Shown here: in pieces, positions 7,529 to 15,138 of the stretch
How the letters are laid out: each line of letters begins with the position of its first letter
Numbering within the stretch: position 1 is the stretch's first letter
Assembly (NCBI GenBank): GCA_030828165.1
Contig: JAURDA010000002.1
Coordinates: 1-64,000 of the forward strand
Reading direction: 5' to 3'
Origin: Candidatus Poseidonia sp.
Lineage (GTDB): Archaea; Thermoplasmatota; Poseidoniia; Poseidoniales; Poseidoniaceae
Length of the DNA stretch: 64,000 bases
Translations under genes and position numbers: made by a program
Notes under the pieces: model-generated
The model's database searches: none
What the model was told of the DNA's origin: nothing
What the model saw: the letters and a program-made list of their open reading frames with translations, nothing else

Positions 7529-8131
7529 GTGTTCACCGGCATCGTGCAGGGCATCGGCACCGTGCGTTCGGTGACCAAAGGGGCAGCCGTGTGGACCTTC
7601 GCCATCGAACTGCCCGACACCAACGGTTTGCAGCGAGGTGCGAGCGTTGCCGTCCACGGCGTGTGCTTGACCGCAACCGACATCGTCGGCTCTTGCGTTC
7701 ATTTTGATGTGATTCCCGAGACGCTGGAACGCACCACGCTCTCCTCGTTGGAAGCGGGAAGCGAGGTCAACATCGAGCGCTCGCTGAAGATGGGTGACGA
7801 ACTTGGAGGGCATCTGCTCTCGGGCCACATCATGGCGACCGGGACGGTGGAGCAGCGCACGGCGGTGGGTGAGGGTGTTGACCTGCAGATTGGCGTGCCG
7901 GCAGATATGATGAAGTACATCAACGAAAAGGGGTACATTGCGCTGAACGGGGCTTCCTTGACCGTTGGCACGGTCATCGACCGGACCTTCACCGTACACT
8001 TGATTCCGGAAACGCTTCGCCTCACGACCTTTGGTTCAGCGCAAGTCGGTGACGGCATCAATATTGAGATCGATGCGATGACGCAAACGGTGGTCGCTAC
8101 CGTGGAGCGAATCCTCAAACAGGATGGCTGA
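7529..8131 (+). CDS. ribE: riboflavin synthase, two-lumazine-domain (bacterial/eukaryotic) type
   Basis: A 200-residue enzyme that dismutates two 6,7-dimethyl-8-ribityllumazines to riboflavin. It starts with GTG 2 bp after ribL. The N-terminus MFTGIVQGIGTV and the internal repeat (GVCLTATDIVG in the first half, GASLTVGTVID in the second) define the duplicated lumazine-binding barrel. Many archaea use a different enzyme, RibC, related to lumazine synthase. This locus has the bacterial-type enzyme inside an otherwise archaeal-looking operon. Confidence 0.93.
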   Translation: MFTGIVQGIGTVRSVTKGAAVWTFAIELPDTNGLQRGASVAVHGVCLTATDIVGSCVHFDVIPETLERTTLSSLEAGSEVNIERSLKMGDELGGHLLSGHIMATGTVEQRTAVGEGVDLQIGVPADMMKYINEKGYIALNGASLTVGTVIDRTFTVHLIPETLRLTTFGSAQVGDGINIEIDAMTQTVVATVERILKQDG

Positions 8132-8143
8132 GGTGGGCAACGC

Positions 8144-8536
8144 ATGGGCAAACGCATCGGTTTGGTTTGTGGCTCCTTTCACCGGAACGAGGTCGAGCGC
8201 ATGTTGGCGTTCGCTGTCGAAGAAGCGGAAGGACTCGAATTCGTGGTCGGGGACGTTGTCTGGGTTCCCGGTTCGATGGAAGTTCCGTTGGCCCTGGACC
8301 GACTCCTGTCCAACCACGACGCTGTTGCCTGTTTGGGCATCATCGAGAAGGGCGAAACGCAACACGGACTGGCGATGGGTCAAGCCGTCATCAAGACCAT
8401 TCTGGATCTCCAGCTCAAGCACGACAAGGCCGTCGGTTTGGGCATCATCGGCCCGGGTGCTGAACCGCATCACATTGAGCCGCGGTTGGAACCGCATGCT
8501 CGAGCGGCTGTTCGGGCACTCGCCGATTTCTCCTGA
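8144..8536 (+). CDS. ribH: 6,7-dimethyl-8-ribityllumazine synthase
   Basis: A 130-residue protein, somewhat shorter than typical RibH (about 140-155). It contains the family blocks VPGSMEVPLAL, LGIIEKGETQHGLAMG and LGIIGPGAEPHH. It condenses 5-amino-6-ribitylamino-uracil with the RibB product. It is the last gene of the rib operon, 12 bp after ribE. The alternative is archaeal RibC, but the complete ribE next door makes a second riboflavin synthase unlikely. Confidence 0.88.
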   Translation: MGKRIGLVCGSFHRNEVERMLAFAVEEAEGLEFVVGDVVWVPGSMEVPLALDRLLSNHDAVACLGIIEKGETQHGLAMGQAVIKTILDLQLKHDKAVGLGIIGPGAEPHHIEPRLEPHARAAVRALADFS

Positions 8537-8590
8537 ATCACCTCTCTGCTGCGTATCTTCGTGGGTACCCACGGCAACAGCGCGAGGGGG

Positions 8591-9592
8591 CTAATTTCCA
8601 GGGTTGGTGGTGTGAACAATCGATACGCCGTCGTTTCGTAACCTCTCGATGATCGAGTGGATGGTGTCCGTCGCCAGGTTTTCGGGCGGATGAACGCCCT
8701 CGCTGAAAAGGGCCTCCTGCTCCCAAGCCAGAACGCATCCCACGGTCACGAGTCCGGTCGTGCGAGCCATGCTTGAATCGCCGTCCTTGCCCGTGTCTTC
8801 AACGGTCCATACCTCCTCCACATCGCCGGCTCGGCAACGAACCTCCATCCAGGTGAATTCCGGCCGGTTTGCGTCGAAACGCCAAGCTTCAACCAATTCG
8901 TCGGGGTGCAGGTCCGTGTTTTGGTAACGCTGGATATGCCCGGGCCAACGGACGGTGTATTCGCCCATGGACGTCGCAGGCAGGTCCACCAAGGAACGCA
9001 ATCCATCGGTGAGAAACGCCTCCATCGCCCGTCCGTTGGCATCGATGGGATGAAGGTCGCTCATGGCCGGGACCACCGCGAGTTTGTTGTTGCTTACAAT
9101 GCGTGCTGGACGGGTGTATTCGGCGATCACGTCGTGAGGTGAGAACGGGGCCATGTAGGACCACTTCCCGTCGGGTTGAGCCGGATTGCCGCCGACTTTG
9201 ATGCTCACTTCATCGAGGTGGCCGTGGTTGCGTTGTGCCAAGGCGACCAGCATGTTTGACAGGCCCGGGGCAATTCCGACGTCCCACAGCACTGGGCTGA
9301 CGGGGTCCTTCAAAGCATCGGGGGTGGTTTCGCTAAAGGACAGGTCGATGACGGGCACGCCCGTTTGGGTCACGGCCTTGAGGACATCGTGGCCGATCGA
9401 GCCCGGAACCATGTTGACGATGAGGTCGGCGAGGGTGTGGTCGGCTTGCAGGGCGTTGCCCAAGTGGAAGGTTGCCGATGATGGTCGAGGCACGATGTCG
9501 TAGAGGTGGACGTCCATCCCCGCTTCCACCAGTCTTCGGGTGACAAAGGAGCCCACGAGGCCGCCACCGAGGCAATGGATTCGCATGGACAT
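8591..9592 (-). CDS. saccharopine/lysine dehydrogenase-like NAD(P)-binding protein
   Basis: A 333-residue protein with an N-terminal Rossmann motif (IHCLGGGLVGSFVTRRLVE). The rest of the layout (VIDLSFSE, WDVGIAPGLSNMLVALA, EYTVRWPGH) is characteristic of the saccharopine dehydrogenase-like family, which includes lysine 6-dehydrogenase. The substrate is not known; an amino-acid or imino-acid oxidoreductase is the likely class. The start at 9592 (MSMRIHC) puts the nucleotide motif at the N-terminus; an upstream ATG at 9634 would add 14 uncharacteristic residues. It is convergent with the rib operon. Confidence 0.75.
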   Translation of the reverse strand: MSMRIHCLGGGLVGSFVTRRLVEAGMDVHLYDIVPRPSSATFHLGNALQADHTLADLIVNMVPGSIGHDVLKAVTQTGVPVIDLSFSETTPDALKDPVSPVLWDVGIAPGLSNMLVALAQRNHGHLDEVSIKVGGNPAQPDGKWSYMAPFSPHDVIAEYTRPARIVSNNKLAVVPAMSDLHPIDANGRAMEAFLTDGLRSLVDLPATSMGEYTVRWPGHIQRYQNTDLHPDELVEAWRFDANRPEFTWMEVRCRAGDVEEVWTVEDTGKDGDSSMARTTGLVTVGCVLAWEQEALFSEGVHPPENLATDTIHSIIERLRNDGVSIVHTTNPGN

Positions 9593-9680
9593 GCCAGCGA
9601 AGGGCCGGTGACAAACCTTGCCCAATCCCTCCATGAATTCGGTGGAAAGGGATTATTTGTCGAGTTGTTGAGTTGGGACC

Positions 9681-10025
9681 ATGAGCATCCTCGAACAATA
9701 CGAAATCGCCTTCCAATCCGGGGATAAAGACGCCCTCAACAACGTGATTCACGACGATTGCAAGTTCCACCCCCACGTCGGGGGCATGGTCATGTCCAAG
9801 AGCGACATCATGGCCTTTGCCGGCACCGGTGCCGTGCGTACGGAATCCCATCGAATCTTGTTTGAGAACGACGAAGTCGGCGTAGCGCATTCGATTGCCC
9901 ATTTCGCCAACGGGTCCACTTCCGAGGCCGTCTTGGCCTTCTACCGATTCAAGGACGGGCAGATCATCCACGTTGAAACGGGAGCGACGCCGATCAGCGA
10001 CGACTACACCGTTATCGGTCAGTGA
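9681..10025 (+). CDS. SnoaL/NTF2-like small protein
   Basis: A 114-residue protein that matches the NTF2-like cone fold: an N-terminal helix (ILEQYEIAFQSGDKDALNNV), a short strand region, then long strands (AVLAFYRFKDGQIIHVETGA). The segment FRFxDGxI is typical of SnoaL-type polyketide-cyclase-like or ketosteroid-isomerase-like proteins. No specific substrate can be named. It runs divergently from the saccharopine-dehydrogenase-like gene. Confidence 0.72.
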   Translation: MSILEQYEIAFQSGDKDALNNVIHDDCKFHPHVGGMVMSKSDIMAFAGTGAVRTESHRILFENDEVGVAHSIAHFANGSTSEAVLAFYRFKDGQIIHVETGATPISDDYTVIGQ

Positions 10026-10145
10026 CGGCGAACGCACGCCTTGAACCGACGGTTCCGTCCTCGTCCTCGCCCTCGTCCTCAAAGGTCGTTACTGCACCTC
10101 TCACGGAAGGTGAACATCCTCCGGTTGCCGATTTTGAAGTGCGAA
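10026..10145. other. 120-bp intergenic region between convergent genes
   Basis: This stretch lies between two gene ends. It contains a CTCGTC-rich microrepeat at about 10058-10080 and nothing that reads as a gene or clear terminator. Confidence 0.4.
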
Positions 10146-10823
10146 TCAAAGCAGCGGCCCGATTTGAACGCCGAGAAGCAGCACCGCCGTGGCGGCCACG
10201 GTGATGAGGATGTTATCGTCGATGGGCCCGAACTCGTACCGCTCAACGAAGGTCGCCACGGTGGCGGATAGGAGGCCCCATACGGGAAGGCTTGGGTCGC
10301 CTGCCTTCGCGGCAAACCAACCCAAAGGGGCGCTCACGATGAACATGAAGACGTTGCCAATCGGACTTTTTGATCGCTTTTGAACTACGGCGTTTCGAAC
10401 CACGCCGGTGATGCCATCGCCAAACGCCATGAACAACGAGGGGACGATGGCCAACCAAGGGTCGCCCACCAACCACCATATCAGCGATATCGAGACCCAC
10501 CACATCAAGGCGAATTTGACGTCGTTTTGGTTCTGCTCGGTTTGGAACCAATGCATGACCACTCCGGCACGGTGGGATGCGTAGAGCATGACCGTGAGCA
10601 GCAAGCCAGCGAGCATGGGGTACCAAAGGTCGGTGAACAAAAACGGAACGCTGAGGGAGCCAACACCGCCGGCGAACATGTGAACAATTTTCCTGTTGTA
10701 ATACACCGCTCGAATGTGTTCCATGCCACGGTCGACCATCATGGTGTAGGGAATTTTGGTGGCGTACAGCACCACCATGACGTACACGCCCATGCCCACA
10801 GCTGCAACCCATTGGTCGACCAT
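10146..10823 (-). CDS. dolichol/phytol-kinase-like membrane protein (CDP-alcohol/prenol kinase family)
   Basis: A 225-residue polytopic membrane protein with about six hydrophobic segments. Two family-like blocks are visible. The first is RKIVHMFAGG near residue 44, resembling the RKxxH motif of CTP-dependent prenol kinases such as Sec59 and VTE5. The second is MAFGDGITGVVRN followed by KRSKSPIGN, resembling the FGDxxAxxxGxxxGKxxxxGK CTP-binding region. Members phosphorylate dolichol, phytol or farnesol, or transfer CMP to phosphatidate. In an archaeon a lipid-precursor or prenol-salvage role is plausible. The substrate is not determined. Confidence 0.7.
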   Translation of the reverse strand: MVDQWVAAVGMGVYVMVVLYATKIPYTMMVDRGMEHIRAVYYNRKIVHMFAGGVGSLSVPFLFTDLWYPMLAGLLLTVMLYASHRAGVVMHWFQTEQNQNDVKFALMWWVSISLIWWLVGDPWLAIVPSLFMAFGDGITGVVRNAVVQKRSKSPIGNVFMFIVSAPLGWFAAKAGDPSLPVWGLLSATVATFVERYEFGPIDDNILITVAATAVLLLGVQIGPLL

Positions 10824-10925
10824 GGCCGGAGTATCATGTTCCGGTTCTATTCCTTTTTGCCTCGAAAGACGGTCGCGGGCGAATCTTCAAACACCCCCGC
10901 TCTTCACCGACCGATGGGAACCGTC

Positions 10926-11855
10926 ATGTCAGAAGTACGCAACGTCATCATCATCGGTTCAGGGCCCGCAGGCTACACCGCCGGGTTGTACGCCGGGCGC
11001 GCCATGCTCAACCCGCTCATGTTCGCCGGCTACATGTCGGGAGGTCAACTCATGCTGACCAGCGATATTGAGAACTTCCCCGGTTACCCGGAGGGCATCG
11101 CCGGTCCCGAGATGATGATGCAACTTCGAGAGCAGGCCGAGCGCTTTGGCCTCGAGGTCCAAGACCGCAACGTCGACGAGGTTGATGTTTCTCAACGCCC
11201 GTTCAAGGTGATGGTTGAAGGCGAGACCTATCTTACCCACTCCATCATCGTCTGCACCGGAGCTGAATCCGTGTGGCTCAACGCCCCGGGTGAAGCCGAA
11301 CAGAAAGGCCGAGGCATCTCCACCTGCGCCACCTGCGACGGGGCGTTCTTCCGCGACGAGCACGTGCTCGTGATTGGAGGAGGGGACTCCGCCTGTGAAG
11401 AGGCGACCTTCCTCACGCGCTTTGCAAGCAAAGTCACGCTGATCCACCGACGAGACGTCTTCAAGGCCTCCACCATCATGTACGAGCGGGCGGCGAACAA
11501 CCCGAAAATCGAGATTCGCACGTTCCGGCAAATCAAGGAATGGCTTTCCGACGACAAGGGCCTGACCGGGGCGGTTTTGGAAAACACTCAGGACGGGACA
11601 ACCGAAACCATCGAAGCGACGGGGGCGTTTATCGCCATCGGCCACACCCCCATTACGGACTTCCTCGGCGGTCAGGTTGAAACCGACGCCAACGGCTACA
11701 TCGTTCACAAGGAACACACGATGACTTCGGTGCCGGGCGTGTTCGCTGCAGGCGACGTGGTCGACACGCGCTACAAGCAAGCCATCACCGCCGCCGGCAT
11801 GGGGTGTTCCGCAGCCATTGACGTTGAAAAGTGGCTTGAAGAGAACGTCCACTGA
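10926..11855 (+). CDS. trxB: thioredoxin reductase
   Basis: A 309-residue FAD/NADPH flavoprotein reducing thioredoxin-like proteins. The FAD motif GSGPAGYTAGLYAGRA lies at the N-terminus; the redox-active disulfide is CATCDGAFF, and the NADPH site is GGGDSACEEATFL. The C-terminal FAD block GVFAAGDVVDTRYKQAITAAG is intact. The start is taken at MSEVRN (10926); an in-frame ATG at 10914 is an alternative. It is divergent from the prenol-kinase-like gene. Thioredoxin-like proteins at 31.3 and 54.1 kb are exported, so they are not obvious direct partners. Confidence 0.94.
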   Translation: MSEVRNVIIIGSGPAGYTAGLYAGRAMLNPLMFAGYMSGGQLMLTSDIENFPGYPEGIAGPEMMMQLREQAERFGLEVQDRNVDEVDVSQRPFKVMVEGETYLTHSIIVCTGAESVWLNAPGEAEQKGRGISTCATCDGAFFRDEHVLVIGGGDSACEEATFLTRFASKVTLIHRRDVFKASTIMYERAANNPKIEIRTFRQIKEWLSDDKGLTGAVLENTQDGTTETIEATGAFIAIGHTPITDFLGGQVETDANGYIVHKEHTMTSVPGVFAAGDVVDTRYKQAITAAGMGCSAAIDVEKWLEENVH

Positions 11856-11894
11856 GGGCGTTCCCTTCATGTGGGGTTGGCTCGTGGCGTGTTC

Positions 11895-13064
11895 ATGGTG
11901 GATGTGGCGCGACACGCGAGGCACATCAGCCTCCCCAACGTGGGCATTGAAGGGCAACGTCGGCTCAAAGACTCGAGCGTCCTCATCATCGGAGCGGGCG
12001 GTCTTGGTTCACCCGCGGCGTTGTATCTCGCCGCAGCAGGCATTGGGCGCATCGGGTTGGTGGACGACGACACCGTTGACTTGAGCAACCTCCAGCGCCA
12101 AATTCTCCATTCAACCCAAGACGTTGGAACACCGAAGGTGGACTCGGCTCGGGCAACCCTGAAGGCCTTGGATCCCGGGGTTGAGGTCGTCACGTACGCA
12201 ACACGGCTTCATCCCGAAAACGCCCTCGAAATCATGGAGGGGTGGGACCTTGTTCTCGATGGTACCGACAACCTGCCCACACGGTATCTGGTCGACGATG
12301 CTTGTTCATTGCTCGGAACCCCCTGGGTGTACGGCTCTGTGTTCCGCTTCGAAGGGCAGGTTTCGCTCTTCAACCACGAAGGCGGACCCTGCTATCGTGA
12401 CCTCTTCCCCGAACCACCGCCTCCCGAAGCCGTTCCTTCCTGCTCGGATGCTGGCGTGTTTGGCGTTCTGCCTGGGATGGTCGGTGTTTTGCAAGCCACC
12501 GAAGCCATCAAACTCCTGCTCGGTCTTCCACACTCGCTGAGCGGTGTTCTCCTCGTTTACGATGCGTTGACGATGGAATTCAATCGGCTTTCCTTTTCAT
12601 CAGACCCCCATCGCCCACGGGTGGCTGACCTTTCCCAAGCGGCAGCTTTGCTCTCCGATGATGAATGGTGTTCGGTGGACGGGCGTCGGGACCCGATGTC
12701 GGAAGAACAAAAATCCCCGTCCTCTCCCCGGGAAAACATGGTTCACCAAATCTCGATGGAGGAAGTGCTTGAACGACGCGCCAACGGTTGGGCACCGTTC
12801 ATCCTCGATGTTCGCTCCGACGGTGAACACGAGCAAGTCCGCATCGCTGATTTTTCGCTTCACGTCCCGCACCCCGAGGTCCTCTCGGTCTTGCACGAAC
12901 TGCCCAAAGACACGGACATCTTGCTCCATTGCAAAGGTGGCATGCGCTCTCAGTTGGCTGCCAACACCTTGGTGAGTGCCGGATGGGATGCCAACCGCTT
13001 GTTCAACCTTCAAGGTGGCATCATGGCGTGGTATGCGGCAGCGCCACACGACATCGTCAACTAG
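11895..13064 (+). CDS. E1-like adenylyltransferase (ThiF/MoeB) fused to rhodanese
   Basis: A 389-residue two-domain protein like MoeZ/MOCS3. Residues about 1-245 are the adenylating domain with GAGGLGSPAALYLAAAG for ATP and the DNLPTRY block. Residues about 285-389 are a rhodanese with active-site Cys in LLHCKGGMRS. It would adenylate and sulfurate the C-terminus of a ubiquitin-like sulfur carrier for molybdopterin, thiamine or tRNA thiolation. Oddly, the zinc-binding cysteines are mostly gone: the usual CYRCLF reads CYRDLF and the later CxxC is absent. The start may instead be GTG at 11871. Its 3' end overlaps the convergent channel gene by 8 bp. Confidence 0.88.
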   Translation: MVDVARHARHISLPNVGIEGQRRLKDSSVLIIGAGGLGSPAALYLAAAGIGRIGLVDDDTVDLSNLQRQILHSTQDVGTPKVDSARATLKALDPGVEVVTYATRLHPENALEIMEGWDLVLDGTDNLPTRYLVDDACSLLGTPWVYGSVFRFEGQVSLFNHEGGPCYRDLFPEPPPPEAVPSCSDAGVFGVLPGMVGVLQATEAIKLLLGLPHSLSGVLLVYDALTMEFNRLSFSSDPHRPRVADLSQAAALLSDDEWCSVDGRRDPMSEEQKSPSSPRENMVHQISMEEVLERRANGWAPFILDVRSDGEHEQVRIADFSLHVPHPEVLSVLHELPKDTDILLHCKGGMRSQLAANTLVSAGWDANRLFNLQGGIMAWYAAAPHDIVN

Positions 13065-13881
13065 GCAAGGCTTCACCGCAATGCTTGCAGTGCTTGGCGT
13101 TTGCATCGTGCCCCTCTCTGGAGCAGGCTTGACAGGACCGAGTCGTCACTTCGCTCAGCCGGACCAGTTCGGAGGAAAGAATCCCCGTTGGGACGATGAT
13201 CAGGCTGTACCCCAAAACCATGATGAACACCGCCAACATCTTTCCGGCCGGCGTCAGCGGGACCGTGTCGCCGTAGCCGGTTCCGGTGATGGTGGTTAGG
13301 GCCCAGTAGACGCTTTGTGGGATGGAGGTGAAGCCGTTTTTCGGCCCCTCAATGAGGTACATGAACGCTCCCGAAATGAAGCCGAGAACGGTGACGGTGA
13401 AGAGGAAGATGACGATGCGTGTTCTTGATTGGGCCACGGCTTGACCGAGCACGTTGGCTTCGGCGATGTACCGGCCGAGTTTGAACACCCTGAAAATTCG
13501 CAACAGACGAATGGCTCGAATCACGAGCAAGCTTTGTGCTCCTGCGACCACAAGGCTGAGGTACGTTGGAAGGATGGCCAATAAATCAACGAGGCCGTAA
13601 AAGGAAGTGGCGTATTCCTTTGATTTCTCGGTCGCGTACAAACGCAACCCGTATTCCACGGTGAAAAGCAGCGTAATCACCCACTCAACCGTTCGCAACA
13701 AGGCGTGGTGTTCGGCGTTGACGGCATCCACGGACTCAAGGGAAACGGTCACGATCGATGCCAAAATGGCCACCAAGAGAGCGACATCGAAGAATTTTCC
13801 AGAGGCGGTGTCGGCCTCAAAGATGACCCGATGAAGAGCAGCCTTTCGGCTGGAAGATTCAACACCGTTGTTCGTGGCCAT
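13057..13881 (-). CDS. voltage-gated potassium-channel-like protein with C-terminal zinc ribbon
   Basis: A 274-residue Kv-type channel subunit. S1-S4 include a voltage sensor with spaced arginines (IRAIRLLRIFRVFKLGR). The pore reads WALTTITGTGYGDTVP, so the filter is GTGYGD where TVGYGD is usual. After S6 (MLAVFIMVLGYSLIIVPTGI) comes a short cytoplasmic tail with CxxC...CxxC (CQACSREG, HCKHCGEAL), a zinc ribbon. There is no TrkA/RCK domain. Start taken at ATG 13881; an ATG at 13956 would add 25 residues. Confidence 0.85.
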   Translation of the reverse strand: MATNNGVESSSRKAALHRVIFEADTASGKFFDVALLVAILASIVTVSLESVDAVNAEHHALLRTVEWVITLLFTVEYGLRLYATEKSKEYATSFYGLVDLLAILPTYLSLVVAGAQSLLVIRAIRLLRIFRVFKLGRYIAEANVLGQAVAQSRTRIVIFLFTVTVLGFISGAFMYLIEGPKNGFTSIPQSVYWALTTITGTGYGDTVPLTPAGKMLAVFIMVLGYSLIIVPTGILSSELVRLSEVTTRSCQACSREGHDANAKHCKHCGEALPS

Positions 13882-14031
13882 GCTAGGTGTGGTCGTTTCT
13901 TCGTTTAGATGGGTTGCGGCGACGGCGCTCGTGGGCGATGGATTTGCAAACCTCAAACCTCCCTCCGCCTTCGAATTGAGGGGAGAGGTTGATAGCGACT
14001 CTTGTTCTCCTTTTGGAACGGAGGCGGGGCC

Positions 14032-15138
14032 ATGGCGAGCATCATCATCGCTGATGAGAACGAAGGCAGACGGAACCTGCTCGCCAACACCTTCGAGCGG
14101 AACGGCTACGAAGTCACGCGATTGAGCACGCTTGCGCAGGCCGAGGCGACCGGGGCAGCCGTGTTACCGGATGTTCTTCTGCTCGAAGGGGAGTGGACAC
14201 AGGGTAGCGCTTTGGACACCTGCCAGCGCTTGAGTAGCCAACCAAAATTCCGAACCGCCACGCGCACGGTGGTGTTGTCCCGGACCACGGCTCCCGATTA
14301 TTTGGCTTCGGCCGCCATGGCGGGCGTCGCCGAGGTGATCGGCAAGCCCGTTGACATGAACCAACTCATCTCCCAGATTCAACGTCACGCATCCAAACAA
14401 TTTGTCGCACCGCCGGCCGAGGTTTCTGCTTCCGGAGGGAGCGGTTTCGGCGCCCCACGCTTCGATGTCGGCATGACGATGAACGACAGCGAGTGGGCCT
14501 TGCCCATGCTACGTCGTTTGGTGGAATCGGGAAACATCGACGACGATTTTGTTGCTTCACTTCGTGATCAGATGGCCGAAGAAGGTCATTCTATAGAAGA
14601 AGAGGGCGCGGGCATTTCGGGCGCGACCATGACCGAAATGCTTCGACTGGCGCTAAACCGATTGGTGGGTTCGGGAGAAGGCGCCCAAGTTGGTCAAGAC
14701 GCTCAAACGCTGCCCACGGCTGAACCCCAAAGCGCCTCTACCAACGCCGCACCCTCGTTCAAGGACCTCAACAAGGGAGCGATGTTGGGCGAAGCACCGA
14801 CGCCGTCCTCGCCAGGTCTTGGTTTGAAAAGTGCGATGGAAGACATCCTCGAACGCCAAGCCGAGGACATCGCAAAGGAGGTTGAGGGCGCCATGGAGGG
14901 GATTCTCTCCGAGGAGCCGGAGTACGTCGCCCTTCTCTCCGAAGCCGAGAAGGTGGGCTTGGATCCCGAAACGGTCGAATTGACCCGATTGTCCGCCGAG
15001 GTGTTCCTCGAATTGATGACCTCCCTCCAGCGGCCGGGAGCCCTCTCTGACCTCACATTGCTCACGCAGATTGAGGATGCAGAGCGATTGGCGAGCGATG
15101 TTCTCGATGCCCTCCCTGCCAAGGAGGAAGAGGAGTGA
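14032..15138 (+). CDS. receiver-domain-like protein with long C-terminal extension; phospho-Asp position is Glu
   Basis: A 368-residue protein. Residues 1-120 have the CheY-like layout: acidic pair DE near the start (IIADENEGRRNLL), then PDVLLLEGEW at the phosphoacceptor strand, VVLSRTT, and the conserved Lys in GKPVD. The phosphoacceptor position reads Glu in place of Asp, suggesting a pseudo-receiver or a constitutive mimic. Residues 130-368 are low-complexity and helical, rich in Glu and Ser, with no DNA-binding or enzymatic motif seen. A GGAGGCGGGG ribosome binding site precedes the ATG at 14032. The MFS gene follows with a 4-base overlap. Confidence 0.7.
   Translation: MASIIIADENEGRRNLLANTFERNGYEVTRLSTLAQAEATGAAVLPDVLLLEGEWTQGSALDTCQRLSSQPKFRTATRTVVLSRTTAPDYLASAAMAGVAEVIGKPVDMNQLISQIQRHASKQFVAPPAEVSASGGSGFGAPRFDVGMTMNDSEWALPMLRRLVESGNIDDDFVASLRDQMAEEGHSIEEEGAGISGATMTEMLRLALNRLVGSGEGAQVGQDAQTLPTAEPQSASTNAAPSFKDLNKGAMLGEAPTPSSPGLGLKSAMEDILERQAEDIAKEVEGAMEGILSEEPEYVALLSEAEKVGLDPETVELTRLSAEVFLELMTSLQRPGALSDLTLLTQIEDAERLASDVLDALPAKEEEE

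Noticed and set aside
8144-8536. Archaeal riboflavin synthase RibC for the small last gene of the rib operon
   Set aside because: The sequence carries RibH-type blocks and a complete bacterial-type RibE lies immediately upstream.
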